From Caballeronia zhejiangensis (GTDB lineage Bacteria; Pseudomonadota; Gammaproteobacteria; Burkholderiales; Burkholderiaceae): a stretch of 64,000 nt of DNA. Both the position numbers and the translations under genes were made by a program. Under the pieces are notes generated by a model. That model saw nothing but the letters and a program-made list of their open reading frames with translations, was not told the DNA's origin and did no database searches. Positions within the stretch are counted from its first letter, which is position 1, and each line of letters starts with the position of its first letter. Location: contig NZ_JFHD01000002.1 of the NCBI RefSeq assembly GCF_000698575.1, positions 470,251 through 534,250 of the forward strand. The letters are read 5' to 3'. Positions 53,687 to 63,330 of this stretch are shown one piece after another.

Positions 53687-55213
53687 ATGCTTAAACATTC
53701 CTTGATCGCGGCCGCCGTGGCGGTATTCGCCGCGGGCTGCACGCTCCAGCCGAAGTACGAGCGTCCGCCCGAGCCCGTCACGCAGACGTTTCCGGAAGGC
53801 GGCGTGTACGCGCACCAGCCGGATGCGAGTTCGAGCGCGAGCAACGGCCGCACGGCGAACGGCCAGAGCGCGCCGGACATCGGCTGGCGCGATTTCTTCG
53901 CCGATGCGCGCCTGCAGAAGATCGTCGAGCTCGCGCTGAAGAACAATCGCGACCTGCGCGTCTCGGTGCTCAACGTCGATGCGGCGCGCGCGCAGTATCA
54001 GATCACGCGCGCGGGTCTGTTCCCGACGCTCGATGCGGCCGCGTCGCAGACGAAGCAGCGCACGCCGAAGAATCTGTCGTTCTTCGGTAACACGATCTCG
54101 AACGAGTATTCGGTCGGCCTGAATGCGTCGTGGGAAATCGACTTCTTCGGGCGCATCCGCAGCCTGAAGGATCAGGCGCTCGCGCAATATCTGTCGACGG
54201 CGGAATCGCGCAAGGCGGCGGAGATCTCGCTGGTGTCGTCGGTGGCGGACCAGTATCTGACGATGCTCGCCTACGACGATCAACTCGTCGTCACGCAGAA
54301 CACGCTCAAGACGGCGCAGGAGTCGTTCCGCATCACTAAGCTGCAATACGAGAACGGCACCGGCACCGAACTCGATCTGCGTCAGTCCGAAGGCGTGGTC
54401 GAGGAAGCGCAGGCGAATCTGCAGACGCAGTCGCGTTTGCGCGCGCAGGCGGAAAACGCGCTCGTGCTGCTCGTCGGGGAGCCGTTGCCTGCGGATTTGC
54501 CGGCCGGCATGCCGCTCGATACGCAGAATCTGCTCTCCGACATTCCCGCGGGTCTGCCGTCCGATCTGCTGACGCGCCGTCCCGATATCGCGGCGGCGGA
54601 GCAGTCGCTGCTCGCGGCCAACGCGAATATCGGCGCGGCGCGCGCGGCGTTCTTTCCGCGCGTCTCGCTGACGGGCAGCTTCGGCACGCTGTCGCCGACG
54701 CTCGGCGGCCTGTTCAAGCCGGGGTCGGCTGCGTGGTCGTTCGCGCCGCAGATCACGGTGCCGATCTTCGAGGGCGGCCAGAACAAGGCCAATCTCGATC
54801 TGGCGAACGTGCAGAAGCGCATCGAGATCGCCAATTACGAGAAGGCGATCCAGACCGCGTTCCGCGAAGTCGCGGACGGCCTCGCCGCGCGCGGCACCTT
54901 CGACGAGCAGATCAAGGCGCTCGAGCGCTTCGTCAATTCGCAGAGCCGGCGTCTGGAGCTGTCGGACCTGCGCTATCGCAATGGCGTGGACAGCTATCTG
55001 TCGGTGCTGACCGCGCAGACGGCGCTTTACGAAGCGCAGCAGCTGCTCATCACGGCGCGGCTGAATCGACTGACGAACCTCGTCGATCTGTATCAGTTCA
55101 TGGGCGGCGGATGGATCGAGCGTTCCGGCGACGCGCCGCGTCCCGCCGATGCGCCCGTCGACTACGGCTCGCAAGGCGCGCCGCAAGCAGCCTCGGCGCC
55201 CGCGGCGAGCTGA
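53687..55213 (+). CDS. RND efflux outer-membrane factor (NodT/OprM family), operon 1
   Basis: The 508-residue outer-membrane lipoprotein (FAAGC, Cys18) is an OprM/TolC-type trimeric channel. It has the duplicated OEP domain with long helices and the family motifs IGWRDFFADARLQKIVELALKNNRDLRV, YSVGLNASWEIDFFGRIRSLKDQALAQYL and SDLLTRRPDIAAAEQSLLAANANIGAARAAFFPRVSLTGSFG. The C-terminal tail is low-complexity. It begins one base after the pump stop codon, so it is translationally coupled. A strong terminator follows. Confidence 0.95.
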   Translation: MLKHSLIAAAVAVFAAGCTLQPKYERPPEPVTQTFPEGGVYAHQPDASSSASNGRTANGQSAPDIGWRDFFADARLQKIVELALKNNRDLRVSVLNVDAARAQYQITRAGLFPTLDAAASQTKQRTPKNLSFFGNTISNEYSVGLNASWEIDFFGRIRSLKDQALAQYLSTAESRKAAEISLVSSVADQYLTMLAYDDQLVVTQNTLKTAQESFRITKLQYENGTGTELDLRQSEGVVEEAQANLQTQSRLRAQAENALVLLVGEPLPADLPAGMPLDTQNLLSDIPAGLPSDLLTRRPDIAAAEQSLLAANANIGAARAAFFPRVSLTGSFGTLSPTLGGLFKPGSAAWSFAPQITVPIFEGGQNKANLDLANVQKRIEIANYEKAIQTAFREVADGLAARGTFDEQIKALERFVNSQSRRLELSDLRYRNGVDSYLSVLTAQTALYEAQQLLITARLNRLTNLVDLYQFMGGGWIERSGDAPRPADAPVDYGSQGAPQAASAPAAS

Positions 55214-55236
55214 TTCGCCTAAAACTGTCGCACTCG

Positions 55237-55264
55237 AAGCCCGGCCGCGCGCCGGGCTTTTTTT
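55237..55264 (+). terminator. rho-independent terminator of efflux operon 1
   Basis: AAGCCCGGC (55237-55245) pairs with GCCGGGCTT (55251-55259) around CGCGC, followed by a T-run to 55264. It lies 23 nt after the outer-membrane factor stop and separates the two tandem efflux operons. Confidence 0.9.
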
Positions 55265-55690
55265 CGCGCTTTCGAACTTGTTCCACATCGTTTTGCATCG
55301 ATGTCTGGGTGATGCAACAGACTTGGCACATTGTTTCAGTTGCCATCAAAGATCCACACATCTGCCTACTCTTTCGTCTTCCTCACTGCGCGCGATAACT
55401 ATAATCGGCTGCTTGCCGCAGTCGTGACGGCGCGATCCGTTCCATCGATCGTTCGAAAAAGTCGTTGACGAAGCTCGCCGCGAGCGTCGCATACATTCAG
55501 TTATCCCAAAAATATGGCCGCATTTCTTCCGAAAGCGGCCAGCCCCATCCAAGGCGCGCGGGCCGCACGAATGCCCCGGTCGCCGCGGTCAGCGACTTTC
55601 GCATCGCACGACAGCACATTGCGCGCGGCTCGCGGTCAACGCGAAGACGCGCGCCTTTCATTGTCAGTAACCTCAGAGGTCTCGCGTTCC
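55265..55690. promoter_or_regulatory. upstream region of efflux operon 2, no regulator gene
   Basis: About 430 nt with no supported gene. It has TATAAT at 55400-55405, a TTGACG at 55465-55470, and TACATTCA at 55492-55499, identical to one arm of the operon 1 operator; the second arm is absent (next bases are GTTATCCC). A promoter is likely here, but its exact position is unclear. Confidence 0.5.
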
Positions 55691-56866
55691 ATGCGTCTCA
55701 TACGGATTCCATACCGCCTCATCGGTGTCACGACGGCCGCCTTGCTGGCAGCCGGTTGCGGAGAGAAGCATCCCGCGATGGCGCCGCACACGCCGGAAGT
55801 CGGCGTTGTCATCGTCGAGCCGGCCGATGTGCCGGTCACGACAGAACTCTCGGGCCGCACGAGCGCCTTTCTCGATGCCCAGGTGCGCGCGCGCGTCGAT
55901 GGCATCGTGCTGCGCCGCGAATTCACGGAAGGCAGCCTCGTCAAGGCCGGGCAACGCCTTTACAAGATCGATCCGGCGCCGTATATCGCGCAACTGAACA
56001 ACGCGAAGGCGTCGTTCGCGAAGGCCCATGCGAATCTCGTCTCGACCGCGGCGCAGGCCGAGCGCTACAAGGTGCTCGTCGCGTCGAACGCGGTCAGCAA
56101 GCAGGACTACGACAACGCCGTGGCGGCGCAAGGCCAGGCCGAAGCCGATGTCGCGTCGGCCAAAGCCGCGATCGACACCGCGCAGATCAAGCTTGGCTAT
56201 ACCGACGTCACGTCGCCGGTTTCGGGGCAGGCCGGCATTTCCCAGGTCACGCCCGGCGCATACGTGCAGGCGGCGCAGGCGACGCTGATGGTCACCGTCC
56301 AGCAGCTCGACCCGATGTACGTCGATCTCACGCAATCGAGTCTCGACGGTCTCAAGCTGCGCCGTCAGATTCAGGAAGGGCGTCTTTCGACCAACGGCCC
56401 GAACGCGGCGAAGGTCACGCTGATCCTCGAAGACGGCCGTGAGTATCCGGAGCAGGGCAAGCTGCAATTCAGCGATGTGAGCGTCGATCCGTCGACCGGA
56501 TCGGTGACGCTGCGCGCGATCTTCATGAACAAGGATCGGGTGCTGCTGCCGGGCATGTTCGTGCGCGCGCGCATCGAGCAAGGCGTGAATCCGAAGGCGC
56601 TCGTCGTGCCGGTGCAGGGCATCACGCACGATCAGAAAGGCACCGCGCTCGCGATGGTCGTCGGCAAGGACAACAAGGTCGCGATGCGCCCGCTCGTCAC
56701 CTCCGGGACGCTCGGCCAGAGCTGGATCGTCGACAGCGGTCTGAACGCGGGCGATCGCGTGATCGTCGAGGGCATCGATCACGTGCGTCCGGGCATGGAA
56801 GTGAAGGCCGTGCCCGCGCGTCAGCCCGAAGCGAAAGCCGACGCAACGGCCGCCTCCGGCGCGTAA
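55691..56866 (+). CDS. RND efflux membrane fusion protein, operon 2
   Basis: The 391-residue adaptor lipoprotein (LAAGC, Cys23) is a close relative of the operon 1 protein: shared segments include [51 protein letters not shown] and MFVRARI. It has the same AcrA-like domain order, coiled coil about 95-160. The low-complexity Ala/Ser tail of its paralogue is missing. The ATG at 55691 is best; an in-frame reading from 55514 lacks a ribosome site. It is followed by its pump after 17 nt. Confidence 0.95.
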   Translation: MRLIRIPYRLIGVTTAALLAAGCGEKHPAMAPHTPEVGVVIVEPADVPVTTELSGRTSAFLDAQVRARVDGIVLRREFTEGSLVKAGQRLYKIDPAPYIAQLNNAKASFAKAHANLVSTAAQAERYKVLVASNAVSKQDYDNAVAAQGQAEADVASAKAAIDTAQIKLGYTDVTSPVSGQAGISQVTPGAYVQAAQATLMVTVQQLDPMYVDLTQSSLDGLKLRRQIQEGRLSTNGPNAAKVTLILEDGREYPEQGKLQFSDVSVDPSTGSVTLRAIFMNKDRVLLPGMFVRARIEQGVNPKALVVPVQGITHDQKGTALAMVVGKDNKVAMRPLVTSGTLGQSWIVDSGLNAGDRVIVEGIDHVRPGMEVKAVPARQPEAKADATAASGA

Positions 56867-56883
56867 GGACGGGAGACACGTCC

Positions 56884-59800
56884 ATGGCCAAGTTCTTTAT
56901 CGATCGCCCGATTTTCGCGTGGGTGATCGCCATCATTCTGATGCTCGCGGGTCTCGCGTCGGTGACGACGCTGCCCGTCGCGCAATATCCGACCATCGCG
57001 CCGCCCGCGATCCAGATATCCGCGAACTATCCGGGCGCATCCGCTCAGACCGTCGAAAACACCGTCACGCAGGTGATCGAGCAGCAGATGAGCGGTCTCG
57101 ACCATCTGCTGTATCTGTCCTCGACCTCCGATGACAGCGGCACCGCCACCGTCACGCTGACGTTCGCGGCCGGCACCAATGCCGACATCGCGCAGGTTCA
57201 GGTGCAGAACAAGCTGCAACTGGCCACGCCCAATCTGCCGGCCGTCGTGCAGCAGCTCGGCATCAGCGTGACCAAGTCGAGCAGCAGCTTCCTGCTCGTG
57301 CTGGCGTTCGTGTCCGAAGACGGCAGCATGAGCCGCGAAGACCTCGCGAACTACGTGGCGTCGCACGTGCAGGATCCGATCAGCCGGCTGAACGGCGTCG
57401 GCACCGTCACGCTCTTCGGCTCGCAGTACGCGATGCGAATCTGGCTCGATCCGAACAAGCTGACCAAATTCAGCCTGACGCCGGTCGACGTGCAGAACGC
57501 GCTGACTTCGCAGAACGTGCAGGTCGCGGGCGGCCAGCTCGGCGGCGTGCCCGCGGTGCCGGGTCAGTCGATGCAGGCGACCATCACCGAAGCGACGCTG
57601 CTGCGCACACCGGAGCAGTTCGGCAACGTGCTGCTGAAGGTGAATCAGGACGGCTCGCAGGTGCGTATCCGCGACGTGGCGCGCGTCGGTCTCGGCGGCG
57701 AGAACTACAACTTCGAGACGCAGTACAACGGCCGTCCGGCTGCCGGATTCGGCATTCAGCTCGCGACCGGCGCGAACGCGCTCGCCACCGCGAATCTGGT
57801 GCGCGCGAAAGTCGACGAGCTCGCGAAGTTCTTCCCGCACGGTCTCGTCGTGAAGTATCCGTACGACACCACGCCGTTCGTGAAGCAGTCGATCGCCGAC
57901 GTCGTCAAGACGCTCATCGAGGCCATCGTGCTGGTGTTCCTCGTGATGTACCTGTTCCTGCAGAACCTGCGCGCGACGCTCATTCCGACCATCGCCGTGC
58001 CGGTCGTGCTGCTCGGCACCTTCGCGATCATGGCGGCGGCGGGCTTCTCCATCAACACGCTGTCGATGTTCGGGCTCGTGCTCGCCATCGGCTTGCTGGT
58101 GGACGACGCGATCGTGGTCGTCGAAAACGTCGAGCGCGTGATGACCGAAGAGGGACTGTCGCCGAAGGAAGCCACGAAGAAGGCGATGAGTCAGATCACC
58201 GGCGCGCTCGTCGGCGTGGCGCTCGTGCTCGCGGCGGTGTTCGTGCCGGTGGCGTTCACGGGCGGCTCGGTCGGCGCGATCTATCGCCAGTTCTCGCTGA
58301 CGATCGTCTCGGCGATGGGTCTCTCGGTGCTCACCGCGATGGTGCTCACCCCTGCGCTGTGCGCAACGATGCTCAAGCCGCACCCGGAAGGCCACACGGA
58401 AAAGACGACCGGCTTCTTCGGCTGGTTCAACCGCACGTTCGCGAAGAGCCAGGCGAAGTATCACGGCGGCGTGGCGCATGTCATCAGGCGTTCGGGGCGC
58501 TGGCTCGTCATCTATGTGGTGATCATCGTGGCGGTCGGCATGTTGTTCGCGCGTTTGCCGAAGGCGTTCCTGCCCGATGAAGACCAGGGCACGATGTTCG
58601 TGCTGGTGGCGACGCCCGCCGGCTCCACGCAGGAGATGACGCAGCGCGCGCTGGACGATGTCGCGGGCCATCTGCTGAAGAAGGAAAGCGCGCTCGTCGA
58701 GTCGGTGTTCACCGTGAACGGTTACAGCTTTGCCGGTCATGGCCAGAACTCGGGTCTCATCTTCGTGCGGCTGAAGGACTTCGCCCAGCGCACGAGCGCC
58801 AACGAGAAGGTGCAAGCGCTGGTGGGCCGCACGTACGGCGCGTTCGCGGGCTACAAGAACGCGCTCGTGTTTCCGGTGAATCCGCCGTCGATTCCGGAAC
58901 TGGGCACGGCGTCGGGCTTCGACTTCGAACTTCAGGATCGCGCCGGTCTCGGCCACGAAAAGCTGATGCAGGCGCGCGCGATGCTCCTCGGCATGGCCGC
59001 GAAGGACGAGACGCTCGCGCAGGTCCGGCCGAACGGCCTGAACGACGCGCCGCAGTTCAAGGTGAACATCGACCGTCAGAAGGCGCTGGCGCAGGGCGTC
59101 GATCCGTCGAGCATCGACCAGACGTTCTCGATCGCGTGGGCGTCGAAGTACGTGAACAACTTCCTCGATACGGACAGCCGCATCAAGAAGGTGTACATGC
59201 AGAGCGATGCGCCGTTCCGCATGTCGCCGGAGAACATCAACAGCTGGTACGTGCGCAACGCGTCGGGCTCGATGGTGCCGTTCTCGTCGTTCGCGACGAC
59301 CGAATGGAGCTACGGCTCGCCCAAGCTCGAACGCTACAACGGCCTGTCGTCGATCGAAATCCAGGGTGTCGCGAAGCCGGGCAAATCCACCGGCGAGGCG
59401 ATGGCCGCGATGGAAGCGCTCGCGGCGAAGCTGCCCGCGGGCATCGGCTACGAATGGACGGGGCTGTCGTATCAGCAGATCCAGTCCGGCTCGCAGGCGC
59501 CGATTCTTTACGGCATCTCGATCCTCGTCGTGTTCCTGTGTCTCGCGGCGCTGTACGAGAGCTGGTCGATTCCTTTCTCCGTGATCATGGTCGTGCCGCT
59601 CGGCGTGGTCGGCGCACTGCTCGCCGTGTCGCTGCGCGGACTGGAGAACGACGTGTTCTTCCAGGTCGGCTTGCTCACGACAGTGGGCTTGTCGGCGAAG
59701 AACGCGATTCTGATCGTCGAGTTCGCCCGCGATCTGCAGCTCTCGCAAAAGATGGGGCCGATCGAAGCGGCGCTCGAAGCGGCGCGCCTGCGCCTGCGTC

Positions 59801-60063
59801 CGATTCTCATGACATCGCTCGCGTTCATTCTCGGCACGATGCCGCTCGCGATCAGCAACGGCGCGGGCTCGGGCAGCCAGCACGCGATCGGCACGGGCGT
59901 GATCGGCGGCATGGTGACCGCGACTTTCCTCGCCATTTTCATGGTGCCGATGTTCTTCGTCGTGGTGCGCTCGCGTTTCGGCGGCGACAAGGAGGACACG
60001 GATGCCGCGCTCGCGCGTTACGAAGCGCAGCGGCGCGCGCAACAGGGCAACGAAGGACACTGA
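56884..60063 (+). CDS. RND efflux inner-membrane pump (HAE-1), operon 2
   Basis: The 1059-residue AcrB/MexB-type pump is colinear with the operon 1 pump: by eye about 32 differences in the first 230 residues (about 86% identity). The relay pair Asp407-Asp408 in [18 protein letters not shown] and the periplasmic loops are intact. Notable differences lie in the porter-loop region (for example [20 protein letters not shown] against [20 protein letters not shown]), which might change substrate choice. GGGAGA lies upstream of the ATG. It is followed by the channel gene after one base. Confidence 0.97.
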   Translation: MAKFFIDRPIFAWVIAIILMLAGLASVTTLPVAQYPTIAPPAIQISANYPGASAQTVENTVTQVIEQQMSGLDHLLYLSSTSDDSGTATVTLTFAAGTNADIAQVQVQNKLQLATPNLPAVVQQLGISVTKSSSSFLLVLAFVSEDGSMSREDLANYVASHVQDPISRLNGVGTVTLFGSQYAMRIWLDPNKLTKFSLTPVDVQNALTSQNVQVAGGQLGGVPAVPGQSMQATITEATLLRTPEQFGNVLLKVNQDGSQVRIRDVARVGLGGENYNFETQYNGRPAAGFGIQLATGANALATANLVRAKVDELAKFFPHGLVVKYPYDTTPFVKQSIADVVKTLIEAIVLVFLVMYLFLQNLRATLIPTIAVPVVLLGTFAIMAAAGFSINTLSMFGLVLAIGLLVDDAIVVVENVERVMTEEGLSPKEATKKAMSQITGALVGVALVLAAVFVPVAFTGGSVGAIYRQFSLTIVSAMGLSVLTAMVLTPALCATMLKPHPEGHTEKTTGFFGWFNRTFAKSQAKYHGGVAHVIRRSGRWLVIYVVIIVAVGMLFARLPKAFLPDEDQGTMFVLVATPAGSTQEMTQRALDDVAGHLLKKESALVESVFTVNGYSFAGHGQNSGLIFVRLKDFAQRTSANEKVQALVGRTYGAFAGYKNALVFPVNPPSIPELGTASGFDFELQDRAGLGHEKLMQARAMLLGMAAKDETLAQVRPNGLNDAPQFKVNIDRQKALAQGVDPSSIDQTFSIAWASKYVNNFLDTDSRIKKVYMQSDAPFRMSPENINSWYVRNASGSMVPFSSFATTEWSYGSPKLERYNGLSSIEIQGVAKPGKSTGEAMAAMEALAAKLPAGIGYEWTGLSYQQIQSGSQAPILYGISILVVFLCLAALYESWSIPFSVIMVVPLGVVGALLAVSLRGLENDVFFQVGLLTTVGLSAKNAILIVEFARDLQLSQKMGPIEAALEAARLRLRPILMTSLAFILGTMPLAISNGAGSGSQHAIGTGVIGGMVTATFLAIFMVPMFFVVVRSRFGGDKEDTDAALARYEAQRRAQQGNEGH

Positions 60064-60064
60064 C

Positions 60065-61525
60065 ATGCGTAGACTTTCCTTGATTGCAATGGCCGTCGCC
60101 GTACTGGCGACCGGCTGCACGATGGCGCCGAAGTACGAACGCCCCGCCGCGCCGGTGTCGGCGAATTTTCCGGCGCACGGCGTCTACGCGACGCAGCCGG
60201 TCGCGACGCCGGACGGCGCACGCAGCGCGAACGGCGTGGCCGCGGCCGATATCGGCTGGCGCGATTTCTTCGTCGATGCGCGTTTGCAGCGGCTCATCGA
60301 CATCGCGTTGAAGAACAACCGTGACTTGCGCGTCGCGATGCTCAACGTGCAGGCCGCGCAGGCGCAGTATCAGGTCGTCACGACGCTTCTGCTTCCGTCC
60401 ATCACCGCCGTGGGCGCGCAGTCGAAAACGCGCAAGCCCGACAATCTGTCGTTCTTGAATCAGACCATCTCGAATACCTACACGGTGGGCCTGAATGCGT
60501 CGTGGGAGATCGACCTGTTCGGCCGGGTGCAGAGCATGCGGAATCAGGCGCTCGCGAAATATTTCGCGACTGCCTATGCGCGCAAGGCTGCGGAGATTTC
60601 GCTCGTCTCGCAAGTGGCGGTGCAGTACCTCCAGGTCTTGCAGACGGACGACCTGCTGAAGGTGACGCATCAGACGCTGGCCAGCGCGAGCGAATCCTAC
60701 CGGATCGTCAAGCTGCAATTCGACAACGGCGCCGCGTCGGAGCTGGACGTGAGCCAGGCGCAAACGGTGATGGAAGGCGCGGCGGCGAATCTGCAGGCGC
60801 AGGAGCGCGCGCGGGCGCAGGCGGTCAATGCGCTCGTGTTGCTGCTCGGCGAGCCGGTGCCCGACGATCTGCCGGGCGGCATGCCGCTCGACGGTCAAGA
60901 CCTGCTCGCGGACATTCCTGCGGGTCTGCCGTCGGATTTGCTGCTGCGGCGGCCGGACATCATGGAGGCCGAACAGAATCTGCTCGCGGCGAATGCGAAC
61001 ATCGGCGCGGCGCGCGCAGCGTTCTTTCCCAACATTTCGCTGACCGGCATGCTCGGCACACTGAGCCCGACGCTCGGTGGTCTGTTCAAAGCGGGGTCGG
61101 CGGGATGGAGCTTTGCGCCGACCATCACCTTGCCGATCTACGGCGATCAGTTCGCGAATCTCGAGTACGCGAATATCCAGAAGAAGATCGAGATCGCCAA
61201 TTACGAGAAGGCGATTCAATCCGCGTTCAAGGATGTCGCCGATGGTCTCGCCGCGCGCGGCACCTACGATCAGCAGATCGCCGCGCTCGTGCGCGATACG
61301 GCCGCGCAGCAACGCCGGCTGGAGTTGTCGACGCTGCGATACAAGCAGGGCGTCGACAGCTATCTCGGCGTGCTGACCGCGCAGCAGGATCTGTATTCGG
61401 CGCAGCAGACGCTGATTGCCGCGCGCACGCAGCGGTTGGCGAATCTCGTGACGTTGTATCAGGCGCTGGGAGGCGGGTGGATCGAGCGGACGGGCGATGC
61501 GCCGCGGGCGGCGGATGCGGGCTGA
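60065..61525 (+). CDS. RND efflux outer-membrane factor (NodT/OprM family), operon 2
   Basis: The 486-residue channel lipoprotein (LATGC, Cys18) matches the operon 1 channel in architecture and motifs (IGWRDFFVDARLQRLIDIALKNNRDLRV, YTVGLNASWEIDLFGRVQSMRNQALAKYF, SDLLLRRPDIMEAEQNLLAANANIGAARAAFFPNISLTG). It lacks the last 20 low-complexity residues of its paralogue. The ATG at 60065 lies one base past the pump stop, as in operon 1; a longer in-frame start at 60002 lies inside the pump gene and is rejected. Confidence 0.95.
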   Translation: MRRLSLIAMAVAVLATGCTMAPKYERPAAPVSANFPAHGVYATQPVATPDGARSANGVAAADIGWRDFFVDARLQRLIDIALKNNRDLRVAMLNVQAAQAQYQVVTTLLLPSITAVGAQSKTRKPDNLSFLNQTISNTYTVGLNASWEIDLFGRVQSMRNQALAKYFATAYARKAAEISLVSQVAVQYLQVLQTDDLLKVTHQTLASASESYRIVKLQFDNGAASELDVSQAQTVMEGAAANLQAQERARAQAVNALVLLLGEPVPDDLPGGMPLDGQDLLADIPAGLPSDLLLRRPDIMEAEQNLLAANANIGAARAAFFPNISLTGMLGTLSPTLGGLFKAGSAGWSFAPTITLPIYGDQFANLEYANIQKKIEIANYEKAIQSAFKDVADGLAARGTYDQQIAALVRDTAAQQRRLELSTLRYKQGVDSYLGVLTAQQDLYSAQQTLIAARTQRLANLVTLYQALGGGWIERTGDAPRAADAG

Positions 61526-61549
61526 CGCGCGACCCTCGCTTCGATAAAC

Positions 61550-61578
61550 AAAAAAACGCCGCGGCTCCCGCCGCGGCG
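61550..61578 (-). terminator. rho-independent terminator of NCS2 permease gene
   Basis: CGCCGCGG (61557-61564) and CCGCGGCG (61571-61578) form an 8-bp GC stem; on the minus strand it is followed by seven U residues (61556-61550). It lies 27 nt beyond the permease stop. It can also serve the convergent efflux operon 2. Confidence 0.85.
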
Positions 61579-61604
61579 CTCAACGCAAGTACAGCCCAAA
61601 CTCC

Positions 61605-62996
61605 TCAGTGCGCGTCGCCCGCATGGGCCGCGCCTTCGAACTCATGCGCGGCTTCACGCGCATCGCGTTCGGCATCGCGTTCCTTGCGCACGCCGTTGAA
61701 CACGATGTTCAACACCACCGCCGACACCGACGCCAGCAGAATCCCGCTGTGAAGGATCGGCTCCAGCGCGTGCGGCAGTTGCGTGAAGAACTTCGGCGCG
61801 ACGACCGGCACCATGCCCATCCCGACGCTCACCGCGACGATGAACAGGTTGTGCTGATTCTTCGAGAAGTCCACGCGCGACAGCGTCTTGATGCCGTTCG
61901 CCGCGACCATGCCGAACATCACGATGCCCGCGCCGCCGAGCACGAACGGCGGCACCGACGCCACCACCTGCGCCATTTTCGGAAAGAGGCCGAGCACGAC
62001 GAGAATCACGCCGCCTGTCGCGCAGACGAAGCGGCTCTTCACGCCCGTCACGCCGATCAAACCGACGTTCTGCGAAAACGACGTATGCGGGAACGAGTTG
62101 AAGATGCCGCCGATCAGCGTGCCGAGACCGTCGACACGCAAGCCGCGCACGAGCGCCTTCTGGTCGACCGGACGCTCGACGAGATCGCCGACCGCGAGGA
62201 ACATGCCCGTCGATTCGATGAACGTCACGAACATGACGATGACCATCGTCGCGACGGAGAGCGCATCGAAATGCGGCATGCCGAAGTGGAACGGCAGCAC
62301 GATGCCGACCCACGGCGCGTGCGCGACGCCGTCCATGTCGACGCGGCCGAGCATCGCGGCGATCACGAAGCCGACGACGATCCCGAGCAGCACCGAAATA
62401 TTCGCGATGAAACCTCGCGCGAACTTGTTGATGAGCAGAATCAGCGACAACACGACGAGCGACAGCAGCAGGAAGACCGGATTGCCGTAGTCGGGATTGC
62501 CGATGCCGCCCGCCGCCCAGTTGATGCCCACGCCCATCAGCGAGAGGCCGATCACCGCGATCACCGTGCCGACCACGACCGGCGGGAAGAAGCGCAGGAG
62601 CTTGCCGATCATCGGCGCGAGGACGATGCCGATCACGCCCGCCGCGATGGTCGCGCCGAACACGTCGAGAATGCCGAGCGAAGGATTCGTGCCGATCGCG
62701 ACCATCGGGCCGACGGCGGCGAAGGTGCAGCCCATGATGACGGGCAGGCGAATGCCGAAGATCCACAGGCCGAGCGTCTGGATCAGCGTGGCGACGCCGC
62801 ACGAGAACAGATCCGCGCTGATGAGAAACGCGACCTGATCTTTCGGCAGGCCCATCGCGGCGCCGAGGATCAGCGGCACCGCCACCGCGCCCGCGTACAT
62901 CACCAGAACGTGCTGGATGCCGAGCGTCAGCAGTTGACCGGCGGGGAGCCGTTCGTCGCACGGATGCACCGACGGGTTCACCGAACTTAAAGCCAT
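61605..62996 (-). CDS. NCS2-family nucleobase permease
   Basis: The 463-residue, 12-14-helix permease belongs to the nucleobase:cation symporter-2 family (uracil, xanthine or urate uptake). Family marks are the N-terminal GIQHVLVMYAGAVAVPLILG, the substrate-site VTFIESTGMFLAVGDLV, and the motif SFPHTSFSQNVGLIGVTGVKSRFV. The length and sequence resemble xanthine/urate permeases (XanP/UacT type) more than uracil UraA, but specificity is not certain. The C-terminus is charged with His/Glu residues. It is divergent from the xylulokinase gene. Confidence 0.92.
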   Translation of the reverse strand: MALSSVNPSVHPCDERLPAGQLLTLGIQHVLVMYAGAVAVPLILGAAMGLPKDQVAFLISADLFSCGVATLIQTLGLWIFGIRLPVIMGCTFAAVGPMVAIGTNPSLGILDVFGATIAAGVIGIVLAPMIGKLLRFFPPVVVGTVIAVIGLSLMGVGINWAAGGIGNPDYGNPVFLLLSLVVLSLILLINKFARGFIANISVLLGIVVGFVIAAMLGRVDMDGVAHAPWVGIVLPFHFGMPHFDALSVATMVIVMFVTFIESTGMFLAVGDLVERPVDQKALVRGLRVDGLGTLIGGIFNSFPHTSFSQNVGLIGVTGVKSRFVCATGGVILVVLGLFPKMAQVVASVPPFVLGGAGIVMFGMVAANGIKTLSRVDFSKNQHNLFIVAVSVGMGMVPVVAPKFFTQLPHALEPILHSGILLASVSAVVLNIVFNGVRKERDAERDAREAAHEFEGAAHAGDAH

Positions 62997-63330
62997 GTCT
63001 CTCTCCTATGTCTACTTCCATTTGAATGGCCTCCAAGTTAAGTGCATCGGCAACCATGAACAAGACCACGCGGCGCTATACGTCGCGTTCGCGTGCCGAT
63101 ATGGGTTTCGCGCGCCGCGAGCGGCGCAAACGTGCGAACGGCCCTGTCACAAGGGGTTTGACGCAAATCAAGGGAAATTCGTCGCCTGACGGAAGGCCGC
63201 GATCTTCGGACGGTCGTTATGATGTGCATCACGCCCCGCGTATAGTCCATTTTTCACGTTCATCGCGCGATGGCGGGGTTAACCCCCGTTTTACGCGTTT
63301 TCCCTAACGCCTTTTCAGACTCGGAATCCC
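62997..63330. promoter_or_regulatory. divergent promoter region, permease/xylulokinase
   Basis: No gene supported. TGATG-TG-CATCA at 63220-63231 is a small perfect inverted repeat, with TATAGT at 63241-63246 as a possible -10 for the plus-strand gene. The operator assignment is tentative. Confidence 0.4.

Noticed and set aside
56821..60120. A 1099-codon minus-strand open frame (and similar frames at 49327-51792 and 51793-53973)
   Set aside because: Exact antisense shadows of the RND pump and adaptor genes, with His/Arg/Glu-biased composition.
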